Source: Marsupella aquatica (Eukaryota > Marchantiophyta). Taken from it: 64,000 nt of DNA. The notes under the pieces were generated by a model. The model was not told the DNA's origin. It did no database searches and saw only the letters and a program-made list of their open reading frames with translations. The DNA lies in contig OZ316896.1 of assembly GCA_973895155.1 (NCBI GenBank), forward strand, positions 18,910,001 through 18,974,000, read 5' to 3'. Positions 1 to 14,191 of this stretch are shown here, in pieces; the first letter of the stretch is position 1, and each line of letters begins with the position of its first letter. The position numbers were made by a program, and so were the translations under genes.

Positions 1-3000
1 AGGGGTAGTCCAACTAATTTTCCTTGAAATGGTTTTTCTTTCATATAATTTAATAGTAAAAACACCACGGGAAGGGGGAAACAGTGTGAGTTTCAACACA
101 ACCGACCGAACACCCCAGAGTCATAGCCAGACCACGTCCTCCAACTAATTTTATAGCTTATTGTTTGACTTCATATGTTAGGACAAGTTGGGTTGAAGAA
201 ATGTAAACCTTTGACTCGAATGACTTATCCAATGGAAGGGAAAGAGGCATTGATGATAGATTCATTATTTTATTGTCTGGCACAACTTTTGGAGGGAAGA
301 AACAAAGAAGGAAGGATCGAAGGAAACTGCACGAGAGTCACACATACAAGTCATGTTTCACACCAATGCTAGAGATATGCTTAGTAGATCCCCTTCTAGA
401 AAAAGTTTGCTTAATCAACCCCCTCCATACTTTCCCCCAATTTGGACCATTCATGGACCTTCTATCTCAGATCTGGACTGTTGATAGACCTCAGGGAGTA
501 GAGAACAACTTTCATTTTGGGAGTTGATCAAGCAAATCCTCTTTGCCCCATTCCCATACTGTCTAACAGTTGTTTTCAAGGCTCAAGGAACATGTGCTAA
601 GGAATCATGCTTCACATGTGCTAAGGAATCATGCTTCACATTTCCTGCGGTAATCACACATCAAAATGTGGCTGCATTCATTGATTGAAAGGAAAAAACA
701 GGAAAAAACTAGGATTATCACGGTATGCAGGGGTGTCGTACAATGTATATGTCATATTTTGCCTTCACATTCATCCCCTCAAACAAAATCCCCCTTCCCG
801 AATTCTATGCATATGATCCGGAATCCCAGATGTTCTCGAGGCTCAAAGGAACATGATTGTGCAGAATCTGATCACACGAGAAAAAACTGCTTTGCAATCA
901 TTGCTCTTGGTTTCCAGTTCAGTTTTCGAGGCAACATCTAGGTTTTAATCAAGAGTAGGTCTGATTCATCTAATGTTGAAACTCACACTGTTGTTGTTTG
1001 ATATTAATGGACCTAGTAACATAATGCACAGTAGGTTGTGTCATGGGTGTCGTGGAGGACGTCATCATATGTATCGAACTTTGACACGAGTTTTTCTTAC
1101 GCCGTCAAGCCGTCCCTCCTTCTTACTTGTTTGCCAGATGATGGTTTCTGTAGCTTGAATTGGTAGTACATAACCTGAAGTCTTCATTCTATCGATGAGG
1201 ACTGACAGTTTATCATTGTAATTCCTTTTCTTTAGAAAGGAAAAACCAATCCTCGCAATTTTGCCATGTCTGACTAAAAGGTCGTGTAAACCGTCTTCTA
1301 TTCTTCTCGTCTATACCCCAAAATTAATTCCCTTGACGGCTGCATACTGACTCAGGTTGACGAGACCTGCTCATTCTGCCGGATCTGGGATGGGCATTTT
1401 GATCTCCAGATCCGAACATGTCGCATGCACAGTCTTTCCATCTGGTCCAAAACCACGGACATGAAATTGGATGATTGAAAGAATTTCAAGTGCAGGAGGA
1501 CTCAACCTCTAATGGGATAGGTACGTACTGAACAACTTCTCTGACCGCGAACCAGGTCAATTGCAACCTTGGACTTCTCGTAGCTCTGTGCTGTACGCTT
1601 AGGTCAGTTTCAGCCTTAGACATCTCTCTCCACCGACAACGAAGCACCAGACGATCAGTGATTGCGTGGAATGAATTAGCAGGCGTTAAAGACATTGGGT
1701 TCCTTGGTAACCGGCCTGCCCCTTCGTACTCAGCCATGTCGATCATACGGGTAGGGGCGAGCTTACACTTTCAGTATTGAAGGAGGTCGCAATTCGGGCA
1801 GGGGTGGCAATACGGTTTCAGGAGACTCTGACAATCACCTTTCAGGTGAGGGGTGGAATGCGATTCTCTGCCGACATGCGAGGCGACATGTGCCATTGCG
1901 CCTTAACATATTCTGTGGGTTTCTCAAAGAAGCCGGTGGGTAAAGCCGTCGGTGCTCTCAACAAAGTCATGATGCCGTTAATGATTGGTCAGGTTATGAT
2001 CCCCAAATTACTCAAATCGGGTAGTCTGTGGGATGTTTTTGTTTGTTGGTGGGACTTCTCATCGTCTTTGTGGTAATGTGGTGTAAAGTAAATGCCAGCT
2101 AAGTATTTGATCGTAATGTTGAGAATTTTCAGCATGTGCCTTGATTAGTTTACTGTTGATATGGAACTGGAATTTATTTAATCTAGACACTGGGTACCGA
2201 TTTCATCACTGCAAGGAGTACCTTCCATGTTTTTCAGACTGCGACATTCCGCACTGATGAGAGGGTTTTCACGACACGACGAATTGTTCGACTAGTAAGA
2301 GAAGGAGTTGAAACATTTCCAGCGAAAGGATCGCCATCCTCATCTCTTCTTCTGTTGTTGAAGGCTTGAAGCGTTCTGGAATGCTGGTCACCCGGACTAT
2401 GATCTCCAGTCAATCGAGCTTCTGCACGATGCTGCTTCTTGTCATTCCTTGAAGTGATTTCGGGAGTGATCTGGAACTGTTGATAGTCGGAACCGTGAGC
2501 GGTTTTGTCTTCTGCCCCGTCTTCTGCCGATCAAGCTTGGAGGAAAATTAATGTTGTTTGGTTTCTATAGTGTGTGCCAAGGTAATCCAGAAACCGCTGC
2601 ATTCATTGTTCTTAAGAACACAGTCTATGATCTGTGGCTGTACATGAAGTTAGCCTTCATCTGAAGATTGCTAGTGCTCTAACTGCCACGCAAAACAAAA
2701 CGTTTCGAGTGAGACACAGCCGGGGCAGAGTGTCCCCTCTGAAATCAAAATTTCTGAGCCATTTGGATTGCGTCGGGTCGATTTGTGTCTAAAGGTGGAA
2801 TTCATACTTTAACAAACTTCTTTTCTGCTAGATCGCATACTGCAGCAATGCCACGCCCGCACTTGTGTCGGGGATTCTTATTGTCTGGGTCCTCGTGTAT
2901 GTGATTTGTATCTTGCTCTCCTTTTCTAAGAACTACTTTGATCTTGCGCCTTGAGGACTTTGACGGCGACTAACTCTGCAGCGAGACCATGCATGACTGG

Positions 3001-6000
3001 ATTGTCCCCTTCCCAAGCCCCTTCCGTGTGGGATTCTAATCGCATGCGTTCTCTCAAGTTCAATTTACTTCTTGTTCAATATTTTTCAATACCTAGCTAG
3101 TACTTTTGAAGATTTCAATTGCAAGCTCAAGACAGAGGGCATTAATGTGCCTGCTGTCATTGAAATGGTCAATTGTTCTTGGAGGTGCTCGGTCAGCGAT
3201 GGCTTCATTCTTCTTTGGTTACGTACATTTTAATCTGAGCTCCTTCTTTACCAACGGAGCAGATCCTAATGCCTCCAATTAAGAGTTCGGGAATACTTGC
3301 GGCAGCTCCGTCGTCCATACGATTAGTAACCGAGAAGGCAAATACTCCTTAAGGTTCGGAGAGGTATATGGTCCAGAGAATTTCCACTCGTTCGGTCTTC
3401 AGCAAAATCGAACCTGCTGTCTTCATTGACGTACTGTCCATCGATGCGAAGTCACCGTCACCAAGTACTGCGTGTCCAAGTAGCCAGTGGAGTATTATCA
3501 ATGGAATTTGCATACGATTGGAGTCAGCATCACCGTTCCATGAATCTTCTTTTCAAGTACAATACGTCGTTTGTCGAGCTCAATCTACCTGCAATCTCTG
3601 TAAGGACTTCGTAATCGTGGGTTAGATGGTCGATCAATCTGCACGACCTTCGATCGCTTTCCAAGCCAGTACAAAATTGTCCGAGAAGACTGGCATTGCA
3701 TGATCCATGGCAGGTTTAACGGTCTGGTTGCACATGGGGTCGAATAAAGGTCGATAGCACGATGTTAGGGGTCGCTCGGTCTCGAGAGACAATGGACATG
3801 TATTGGACAACCTTACAAATTGTGAGGGACGAGAATCTCCGAGTGTGCATATATGGTTGGCCGGTAAGATCGATCAGCAACTAATGGTCGAGAAACAATC
3901 GAAATTTATCGATAGAACTACGGTAAGCACTGCCAGAAATGAGAGTGATGTCGCGGCTTGTACTGTTCGTAATCTGTGAGCAACCAGTGGTCATGCAACT
4001 AATTGTCGTCGGACAATTAATATTTGACCTACGTTGCTGTAATAGATGAGTGTTCTCGCCGAGCGTGCATTGTACCTTTGGTTTCTAGGACATTGATTCC
4101 TGAATATTCACTCAGCTTTGGAATGTACTTGGCTACGACTGAGAACTAGTGACACTTCAATCCCCACTCGGCTTCTCACCATTTTAAGCATGTATTTTGG
4201 AGGCTCAAGTGCGGGCTCGCACCTTCATCTTTGCTTGTATGCCAGGGGACATCGTCTAATGAAGCTTTGTTCACATTAAAGACTCCTGTAACGGAACTCT
4301 ATCCGGTATCAAACGATATATCGATGGTGGTTGGGCTTGAAAATGGTTCTGAGATTAAATCACTTTGGTCGTTGACGATGATTGAATGGGATCGCTGATT
4401 TGCAACGTTACTCTCAAGAATCGAAGCCCATGGAGAAGCTTTGCGTTATATTGCATCGAGGTCCGAAAGTCAAGGAACCTGAGTTTCAGGTGTTAGCAGC
4501 CGAGATGAGAAGAGCTTAACAATCTGTCATAGCTTTTGGAGAAAACACAATGAATCTCATTCAAATAAGCCATTCATTTGGTTTTTCGAGGCAAAAAGAA
4601 AACACAACACAATGAATCAATTAATTAACGTTCCAATATATCTAAATCGAACTAAGTTCGATCTCCTTCCAAGCCTGGGTATATCTCTAACGCTGAACTT
4701 GCCGAACTGACTTATGGAGGCCTCTGCTGGCGATGCTTTATGCAACAGAAGTCCACCTGTCATCTGTATTGAAAGTCACCTTTTGAAGTCGCTCAACAAC
4801 AATTCCAAACTTGCGCTGAGGCTAGATTACAAGGCAGATTGAGATTCATAATCTGCAGATGGTGTGATGGATTGCAAGTGAGAGCCGGCGCAGATCAAGG
4901 AGATAGCTTTGTTCAATTTACAAATTTCGTTCACAGTTTCGTGCCAAAACTGCAGTCTCTAATGACACCTAAAACTGGAGGCAGACGAACGTGAATTGAA
5001 GCTCAAATTTTTCTTCAACGTAACCTCCATCCTTTGTCCAGCTTCTTCTCCGCTGTAAACCATCTTTTCGCTAGCAATGAAGTGATTACATCTTGAATTC
5101 CACCCCAAACTACAAATTGTCAGTTAATAGAGCAAATCCCTACCTGCCAGGAATGTTTGCGTGGATATTTCAAATCTCTCCTTGTCTCAAACTAGTTGAG
5201 CATTACTCGAACCTTTGCACTTTCAATAATAGTGTAAAATTGTTACGATTGACCAGGAAGTACTTCTTTGCAGTACACGCGCGCCAAGCTCACTCTCCTT
5301 CGCATTGAAAATGAACTGTAATACAGAAAGAAAGACAGAATACAGAGGGCGATTGACAGGGGAGACAGAGCCAAGGGCCAAGCTGACTGCCACATTGAAG
5401 ACAAATTGGTGCACGATCAATTTTCAATGTTTGCAAATCTCCAGCAAATAAAATGTTCCCTTCTCTCCTTCAAGACTAAGGTGTTGGATGAGTGCAAAAT
5501 CACCTTATTCACACTCATTTTTCTACTAGAACTTTCCTCTGTTACGAGGGCTCCTATGCAATACCTACAACTAGCTCCTACTCAATCGTGGGAGAATTCA
5601 TCCAGAATCCTTGTATTGCCCCGAAAAATACCATTCATATTTTCATAGCTATTTTTTGATCAAGAATCCTCCACAAGACAAAATATGACTTCCTTCAAAG
5701 TCCTAAACAACAGTTTAATAATGTGCATTAATTTTTTAAGATCCGTTCATGACAGATTTTTAGGGGGAATGGGAGCCTGAAGTGCTGCCAATTTCGCTGT
5801 ACCAACAGAATCTAACCGAGGCCAAGCCTACAACTTTGATGAAACTGATATGTCCTGTAGGAATTGTTCTCTGACAGTACTTGGGCTTCAATGATTCCTC
5901 CCATCAGTTGCCCGTAGCTGATCGAGCTTCTATTAATTTGTGTATGCACATCGAACACATATCTAGAACTCTATTTTGCAGGATCTTCCATGTGGGCCAG

Positions 6001-7780
6001 AGAATTGGCTAGACTTGTGTGATGGGTGTACAGGAAACTTCGTCCTTGATAGGTCATTCATCTTTAGAATTCACTTGATGGGGTCCTTGACCGGGCATCT
6101 ATCCTTCGCATTCACTCAATGAGCTGCAGACGACGGCAACTACCAAAGGCTTCCCACTTCGTAATCACCTATCAAGTGAGTTTCAAAATAAATCACGATC
6201 AAGGGCTACCTCTGGTTTAGACCCCATTGACCCCATCAAATGATTCTGTGATAACTTTAAATTCGATCAATGTGAAAACAAATATCTCCCCTAGAAGACG
6301 AAACGTGACTGTGGTCCCACTCCACGAATCGTTAATAGGTAGACTCCCCAACTTGCAGTGGGAAGCTGTATGCTACTACTCTTGTCAAACCTATTGAATC
6401 GAGAACCTCTCACTGATCTTAGTCATCAAGGTTTTAACATAATTAATCTAAGCCTCGTCTATGGTGGTTTAGTATTGAACAGAGGAATTGCGCTCCAGTC
6501 CTATTGAGTGGTTTGAAAATGGGACGGGAGGAGTTTCATCCATCTTCTCGAGAGAAGAGTATTTTTGCAGCAATAAACTGAAGCCCGGAAAACTAAGAAA
6601 TCTCACAGCACACAACGAGAAGCGGATTTTCTAAGATTTAGCTGGTCAAGACAAAGTTGACGTGCTGTGAATTTGTAGCTGATCTTAGTCAGCAATCAGG
6701 CATTCTGCAACAGCAGAGGATGTCATCCCAACAACAATCCTCGACTCGAGATGCAAGGCCACATGACTACTCCGTCATTACAACACTTTGCCTTGGCAGA
6801 ACGCCTCACGGTTTCGTCCGCAGGAGTCAAGTACCGTAGAAGGCCTCGATTGAGATCAATCTCCCTCTGCTCAACTGTAATTGGACCGTCACTCTTAAAC
6901 GTGTGTGCCGGCTAAACTACAGATGGGGCAGTTCACTTTACTACTATTCTCACACAGTCTTAAGAATTCACGTCGAATTACGTACCACCTCGTGCACTCC
7001 GTCACTTGCCTGGCACCAACAAATTCTGCATCTTGCCGTCCTCCCGCCAACACTCCTCAGAAACTAATCCTACTCACACAGATCTCTTGCCCAGTCCCTC
7101 CTCTCCCCAACGGCATTCGACACGCGGGTCGACACGACTACATTCTTTTCATTAAAGGCGATGAACCCTCAGAATCTATCCTACGCTACCTGTAGAAGCA
7201 CATTTTGCGAATTGAAGATCTGGACTCATGCATCATACAACAAGCTCCAATATCCGGAAAGAATTTACACAAACACACTGCAAAGATCTTGGTAATGGTC
7301 CTATTGGACCTCAGTCTTTATTTTTTTATAAAATGTGTTTGCTTGGGGACTCACTGTCCAAAGAATTTGACTCTCATACGTAAGATAGACCACTGAAATT
7401 CAGCATCATTCGATACTTTACACTAGGAAGTATATTGGCCGGCTCGTAGCCGAGCTCCTATGATCTGCATCTGTGCAAGCGCTCCAAACTCTTTTGACTG
7501 AGAAAAACTTCTGTTATTCAGCAAACTGCTGACTCAAATTTCCTTCACGGTCCAACGCCGTTTTGCGCCCCTCAGTACAATGAAAACCACCCCCAGTCGA
7601 GCTCGAGGGGATCCATAAAACCCCTCAAGCTCGGAACGAAAGTCCACTGTCGTAGTTAATTCCTGAACCATCCGGACGAAGATTGTGAAGCCCCCTGGCA
7701 ATCCTGTTATTCATCCATAGAGCTGCGCGCCATCCTGGAAACTGATGTTTAACATCCATTGTTGCCCGTCAAATCTGAAG
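1..7780. other. Gene-free 5' region
   Basis: I see no gene here. No open frame exceeds 100 codons and none of the short ones carries a recognisable motif. The only local structure I noted is a perfect 24-bp direct duplication at 591-638. Undetected short exons or a non-coding RNA cannot be excluded. Confidence 0.5.
591..638. repeat. 24-bp perfect tandem duplication
   Basis: Two exact adjacent 24-bp units (591-614 and 615-638) begin CATGTGCTAAGGAATC. It is not linked to any gene. Confidence 0.85.
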
Positions 7781-7800
7781 TTGAAGAATCCGCTGCACAT

Positions 7801-8010
7801 TTACAAGTGCTTCAGGGCCAAATACGAGAGCACGGTCATGATGGCCGGCGCTGCAATGGAAGGCAGCAAGGCGGTGGCGTATGATCCAGGAGTTGGCGCC
7901 GGTGAGGGGGCTTGAGCAGCTACAAGGCCTTGGCTCTGCACAATTGCCAACATGGCCATTGCAGCCACCACCACGGTGTTCCTCATTGCAGACTTCATGC
8001 TGAAAGCCAT
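7801..8010 (-). CDS. AG peptide (divergent founder-like member), 69 aa
   Basis: Predicted arabinogalactan peptide: a tiny secreted protein whose prolines are hydroxylated and O-glycosylated with arabinogalactan, then GPI-anchored on the outer plasma membrane. Seen: a hydrophobic signal peptide at residues 1-32 with likely cleavage after VAA, a core at 33-43 (QAPSPAPTPGS) with AP/SP/TP dipeptides, small residues around 43-46 suited to a GPI omega site, and a hydrophobic tail ending LKHL. Total length and order fit the AG-peptide class. A palindromic TATA box (CTTATATAAG, 8214-8223) lies about 205 nt upstream of the start. It shares MRS/N..VVV, ESQ/QSQ and SIAAP with the other window copies but differs throughout, and I do not see the GGNCCCAC promoter site. 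It is probably an older paralogue. The start is chosen by family length. Confidence 0.85.
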   Translation of the reverse strand: MAFSMKSAMRNTVVVAAMAMLAIVQSQGLVAAQAPSPAPTPGSYATALLPSIAAPAIMTVLSYLALKHL

Positions 8011-8213
8011 TGAACCACGCGAATTATCGATAAACTCTCCGAAAAAATACGGTGCGAGATCGAGAAAGAGCCGATTTCCTGCTGCAAGTAGGCTAGACTT
8101 GCAGTTGACGATCGAAGAAAGCAGATCGCCGGAGATTGAAGTCGGATTGGGAGATAAAGAGGAAGACGAAGAGCTGAAGAAGTGAGTGATAGGAAGCGGA
8201 GCAAGGCTAGAAG

Positions 8214-8223
8214 CTTATATAAG
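8214..8223 (-). promoter_or_regulatory. TATA box of the 7.8-kb AG-peptide gene
   Basis: The perfect palindrome CTTATATAAG lies about 205 nt upstream of the start codon on the minus strand. Spacing and sequence fit a plant core promoter. Pyrimidine-rich DNA follows it, as expected for a 5' leader. Confidence 0.55.
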
Positions 8224-8419
8224 AAACTGGGCCGATGGAAACTAGGGTGACGCACATGTCCAGCCCGCAAATCAGGCAGGCATCACGCGGAGGCAGGCCG
8301 GCAGCACGAAACTTAACGCGGAATTGAGAATGACAACTAGTGAAAGTTCGTGCCTTGCCTTGTCATTCATTGCTTTTGCGGAGAGGGGAGTTGAACGCTT
8401 CCTTACGTTACGCACTTTC

Positions 8420-8645
8420 GCCATATCTTGTCCGGTCGATTCCGGCTGGTGTGACTGGTTTGTCCAGTCACACTAGGCAGATCTGACTGGCTAGTCCAGT
8501 CACACAAGGCAGATCTGACTGGCTTGTCCGGTCGATGAAGGCTGGGATGACTGAGCTGTCGGGTGGGCATACGGAAGATATGACCGGATTGTCCGGTCGA
8601 TTTACCGATTCTGTGACTGGGTTGCCCGGTTGTCCAGTTGTCGAC
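8420..8645. repeat. 32/33-bp minisatellite, about 7 units
   Basis: Units begin TGACTGGnTTGTCCRGTC. Their starts fall at 8452, 8484, 8516, 8548, 8581 and 8614, so the period is 32, 32, 32, 33, 33. A degenerate unit precedes the first. Units 1 and 2 are nearly identical and later ones diverge. It lies just upstream of the 7.8-kb AG-peptide promoter. Open frames read across it (peptides with DWTSQSDLPS repeats) look like by-products. Confidence 0.85.
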
Positions 8646-8759
8646 CCCACAGCTGCCGTGTTCAACCAGCATAGATAAAATCCAGTCCATTGGGTCTCTG
8701 AATGGAGGGGCACCCCGCCTCCAACCCATGGCAGCCATTTACAAAGAGAAATTTAATAG

Positions 8760-11700
8760 ATTAATTTGGACTGACTCCTTCAACACCCAAAGAATAAGGC
8801 CAAGTCGTTGTTGACAACTTTGACAATTTTGTTGGGGAAGAGGGGATGCCAAGGGAAAATTAATGTGGTGCAACTACTGTAGAATGAAATATTGGGACAT
8901 GCACCACATTTATTCTACCACGATGTCACAATTATTTGTAGATAAAATCAGAATAAAAATGATCCATGGAGTACAATTTTTTCGTTGACCCATCCTTTCT
9001 TTGCTTCCAAAGCAAAAGCCAAAGCGAAAGATTTTATCAGGAAGGGTTGCACTTCACAACTTTTAGATTAGAAATGAAGGTAGCAACCATCCCTACCATT
9101 TTGGCCAGGCTTTCGCTTTTATTTTGAAGCACACAGTTCCTGCTCTAGACGACTACGACTTTGGCATCTAATTTTAGGAAAATATAAATTACAAAGGCCC
9201 TATCATAAGAATTACAGAAGCTTCATCTGACCTTGTCATGAGAAATTCAAGGTTGCGTCAATTTTGTGACCAGGTTAAGGAAGGATGCTGAATCGTTGGT
9301 GACCGTGCGATGCTTTGTAAACTTCATGGTAACTGCAGAGTATAGTTTTGTTAAGGAAAGTCTACTATAGAAGTTTGAGGGTAGCCCAAGCCAAAGAAGA
9401 AGAAAATAACACCATATTTTGTCGACAAGCATATACTCATCACCATAGTTTGTAGACAAACATATACTGTAGACAGCAGATCCCATCATTATTTTGAATT
9501 AAAATAGTGCACTTGGATCTTTTTGGAAGGAGTTATTTATAATTAAAAATTTGGAGGAGAACGGCGTGTGCAGTCTCAAGGAGTCAAGGGGAATGGAAGT
9601 AATCATGCCCAGGACAATAAGCACTTGGAATTTTCAGCCGAATAAAAGAAAAACATGTCCAAATACAATTACAGTATCCAGCTCATGCATACGTCCACAT
9701 TTTGGACCCTCGGCTACAGTTCTGTACTTGTGAGTCGAGAAATGATAGCCTACAAGATTCGCTGTTGCTGCAATTTTCATCATGCTATCTTTATTGCGAA
9801 AGAATACAAGAGTGCCTCGGTTCTTGACAAATTTTGGCGTGATTGTGATTTGTTAGTTTTCCTCGAATAATTTTTAAATAAAATTTCAGAAAATCAAGGG
9901 TAGAAAGGCACAAGAATCGATTGGGATTCTTCGCTCTGCTGTAGTATGACAAATTCATGATGCTTCCTTTATTTAACCAGCAAACAAACAATAAAATAAT
10001 AATTTCATCACCTATCTACAGGACTACTATTGTGTGTCAGATGCAGTATCGGGTTGTCAGATTACTCAGGAGCTCCTACTGTATGTGTCCTTGTGGGATG
10101 GGGGGCTTCTCTTTCCGAGCTCCTATGTGGTTTACAGTTACACCATATCTCTACCATACTTCTACTGTAGTTGGTTCTCTACTTTTTGTGTCCTTGTGGG
10201 GTGGTCTTCTCTTTATTGGGTGGCTTGACATTTGGGACCCTGTCGTATTTCTTTGGTCATCTTGCGGCTTTCTCCTCCTTTTATTGGGTGACTTTTGCCT
10301 TTGGGACATTATCGGGATAACATTATTTGTCCTTTGGCACTCTGATAAATATTCGGAGTCACATGTCATACCCTTGTCCTGCAAGGGAACTTAATCACAC
10401 CACCTCGCGCCCGTGAGGCCACTGCCACGTTCCGGGTAAAACGCCGGTCCGCCCCTGGCTGCCAGTTACCGGGACGAGGGAGCGGTCCTCCGCATTTGAT
10501 CGGTCATTCTGTACGTCTGATACGTGAGTCCCTCTCTGGACCGGTCGCAGGAGACCGGACAACCCCACCAACCGGTCCATTGCGGGTAACGTCGTATGAC
10601 CAGGACCGTCGCCAAATCGGAGCATATTGTACCGTGGCGGTAACCGAGTGTAGCTATCGCCGGCGACTAGGCGGTCGGCAGTTCCCGTGAAGCCAGGCAG
10701 CCCGGCTGGGACTTTCCCGGTGACCAGACAAAACGGCAGCTCGGGACCAACATGGTCTTTTTTCTTCGGGAATCTCGAATATTTCCCCCTCCTTTTTTTC
10801 CCAGTTGTGAGAAATTTAATTTTGCGACCATATCCTAAATCGAATTTTCGGGCACACTTAATCTACTCTAGGTGATTTTTAGTTTAAGCGAAGTTTTTGC
10901 TCCTGTTAGTTTTCAATGGGCTCCAATAATTTTGAAGAGTGCCAACGCACATGGGATGGACCAATTTTTGTATGGATGCCAGTGCGACCACCACCTGATT
11001 TCACATTTTGAGGGAACTGTAGATTTTTGGTCTGGAACCCTGGCTTGCAGCATTTCGGTCATGGAAACTCATTTGAGATGGTAGGTCTTTCTTTTTATTC
11101 TTTTAAGTTTTGTGGGGTTTGCCCTCGTCGTTTGGAGTTTACTCTTAATAACACACTACAGTAGATATGGACCAGCACTACACCTTTGCCTGCGTAGCTT
11201 TTACTGTAATTTACCACAATAGACATGGACAATCATCAAACTATTGAGATGGTACCTGTAGATCTTTCTTTTTATTATTGGGGATTACCATCTTTGTTGG
11301 AGTGTACTGTTTGTCCTCTGTGTGCCTCTTTTGAGTCTTTTCGGTGTACTGCTCCATTGTCCTTTTCTAGGTACTTTTTAATAAATCGTTCTTTGTGTCC
11401 AAACCCACTTCCTGGAAAGGCCTAAATAATATACAGCGCCGGGAGAAACAAAGCTATGCTCTGGCGATTTTGGTTTCTAGATCTAATGCTCAATGTGTCA
11501 AGCTGTCGAGGGAAGCTTGCCGCATGTTTCTTTCTCCACGGCAGCTTGTGCTTTGGAGGTTAGTTGGTGCGCCGTCGGACTTCAGAGCAGTGAGGCACCG
11601 AGCTTCCGAACGTGGGCACTACAAATACGTGGGGGAATCGTTCGGGAGGCACTGTGGCAGGCAGTGTTACTTTACAGTACGTCGTCCTGGGCTTCGTGCC

Positions 11701-13500
11701 TTCGTCTTCCATGAGCTGGGCAGGCGGATCCACCGTGAAAGGCCTCACGTGGATTGTAATCTAGTCCTGGGAACGTTGTTGTCATGCCTCTCCCTCAGGT
11801 GGGATTTCCCCTCGCAGCACGTTTCCGAACTGGCATTTTTGTCTTTTGAGCCCATGGTTGTCATGCAGTAAAGTTGCATATTGGACTACGTTCAAGTAAA
11901 GCTTCGCGTGAAATTTGCATATCTGGACAGTAGAGTGAATTCTTTTATTTGAGCTTGTCTGAAGGAACAGATCATCATCACAGCAGCTTTTTTATCTTGG
12001 ACTTTGTGTTTGACGTTTGACCATGACCATAATAATTGAATAATTATATGAAATGGGATTCAGGTCGAGAGGTCCGTAAAATAAATTTCACTCTTCAGTT
12101 GGAGACATTGGGAAGTCCGATCTGTGCTGAAATCTTGCAGTTTAGAGCTGCAATTCCAAGGAATTCCAGTTCACTGACTATTGATTAACATGTACCGTTG
12201 AGCTGCAAATGCTTTACATGCTTCAAGTAAGCCTAGCTTTACTTTGTGAGAATCCAGCGAAGACTTTTGAGACCGGGATATTCGGTTCAATAACAGTGAT
12301 GCCGATGACGAAACCTTGATGCGTAGCTCAGATGCAACATGGCTGCCACCAAGATCAGAGGCGGTAGAACTCAAGAATTTTGTCCCATCTCAGTTGACGG
12401 TAAATACAAGTGATTAGAGACGTACCGATTGGTTTTCGTTGAATATGATTAAGGTGTACCCTTCATCTGAAAATGGTTATTTATGTTACATGATGATGAT
12501 TATGATTATATGTCGTTGCTGTTGGTAGTACGAAGCCAAGAGTTGTAGTAAAGGAATTTCCTGTTTCAATTTCGAACTGTCAATGACGAAACCATGATCA
12601 GAGCTCGATGTCACCAGGCTAGGAGATCAGAGGCGGCCCTCTTCAAGTCTTTTGTTTCAAATGGAAGAAATTTTCCCCATCTAATGACGGCAATTACAAG
12701 TTAACTTTGCCTGGCACAACGCAAGACTGAAACAGCCTGATCGTCCCACTTCGAAGCCTTCAATTGACTTCTACATGCTTGAAGCTATCACTATCACTGT
12801 ACTAGCTCACGGGATTCCCAAACGAACAATCACTCGTCCTTCGATGTGTGTTTGGCAATGATTATGATCGTCTGCTTAGGAAATGCCAGCTTCCATGTTT
12901 TCCTTTCATTGTAGAAGTCCAGAGAGGAGATTGTCTACACTGTTCTGGCCGGAAACAGTCATAAATATTCATAAAAGCAAGAACATCAGGATTTTCTCCA
13001 GGGCGGAGGCTATTGATACTAATGTCCGTTGCTGTAATATTTCTGGGGGCTTAGGATATCTAACCGTTGGATTGCAATTCGTTTTCCACCATCTTGGGTG
13101 TCTTTCAGATTCGCTTAGATGACTAGACAAGGGCGCTTCAACTCAAACACATTGAAAAACATAAATTTTGTGTGAGGATTGGTACTTCTACGATTTAGCG
13201 ACCCTTGCGTGATTCAGACTTCGTGACTCCTACCACTGACGTTATTGCTAGGATCATATCCGGAAGCGAATTTCCCAACAGTGAATTTCATCTTCACAAG
13301 CTTAGTTGCAGTGCTCTGAAGCTGAAGACTTGTGCTGTGGAAGATTCACCTGTTCTATAAGAACCCTGGTAGTTCAAGGTACCTTCGAAGTGTGCAAGAG
13401 ACGAGACTCTCAGGAGGATCATTTGCTCGATCAATTAATTGTATGGTGCTACTATATGTCTGACTTATTCCATGGCACGGACGAAGAATGGATCGAGAAC
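8760..13500. other. Gene-free stretch between AG-peptide loci
   Basis: No recognisable gene. A GC-richer patch at about 10395-10750 has many CCGGTC-like words. A 158-codon open frame (11395-11871, plus) has no known domain; its 3' part (11746-11860) is related to the inverted complement of 62190-62316, so I read it as repeat-derived DNA rather than a gene. Confidence 0.45.
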
Positions 13501-13613
13501 AATTATAATCCAATTTGCTTTATATACTACTATATAAGCCGAAAAAATGTATCAAAGAATTGAACTCTCTGCAATAGAGCGTCTCTGGTGAAAGTTACTC
13601 GGTGTGGACTTTA

Positions 13614-13848
13614 ACCATGAGTTGCATAATTTCCGAGACTGAAGGGAGAAAATCATCGGTGCTGCAATTGAGTGCAGGAAGCTACCAGCACTGCCCGGCT
13701 GTGCAGGCTGGTGATGGAGCCAAATTTTCCGAAAGAAGAGCCATATTCGCTGCCGACACCAAGCTTTGGTTCTCAATCATTACCACCTATACCATCTGCA
13801 CGACCATGAAGCTGCTCCTCCATCACTTTAGTCATGGTCAAAGCCCAT
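13614..13848 (-). pseudogene. AG-peptide pseudogene 1
   Basis: Aligned to the 78-codon AG-peptide genes on the minus strand, this copy keeps the start region, the signal-peptide segment, the AP core and the SIAAPMIFS tail, but not in one frame. One extra G after the start codon brings TAA into frame at the seventh codon. A 2-nt deletion inside the AP/omega region (equivalent to the PAPAQTGS codons) shifts the frame again. The 3' end has lost the VLKQL codons. Upstream, a GGTCCCAC-type site (14127-14134) remains but the TATA-like motif is eroded (14051-14068). Its lesions match those of the copy at 60198-60438. Confidence 0.75.
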
Positions 13849-14191
13849 TTGGTATAAAACTCCACGAATCTTTCAAAAGCACTTGGAACCTATCTAAACC
13901 AAATTTGCGTTTCTTCCTAGCTGTCCTTCGCGGGGTCTTTTAGTCCTTCACGGCTTTTGCCACAGTTCGTTGAGGAATTGAAGTTTTGTCTCCGCGCGTG
14001 AGTGAACAGAATGACCGAATTGATGCAAATGAACTAATGAAGACTCTCGTTTCGGATTTTGTGCATAATTATGTATACGACACACGACACGACTTACTAC
14101 TGGGTCAGCGAAAGCGTGCGCACCATGTGGGACCCGAAAGACAGCGAAACGCATATTAAGGCGGCTCCAACCAATCGTTCCTCACAGGCAT

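Noticed and set aside
8403-8738. Repetitive 111-residue protein with DWTSQSDLPS-like units
   Set aside because: The frame follows the 32-bp minisatellite; period changes to 33 and frame drift between units argue against a coding repeat.
11395-11871. 158-residue protein
   Set aside because: No domain, unusual composition, and its 3' part is a dispersed repeat found inverted at 62.2 kb.
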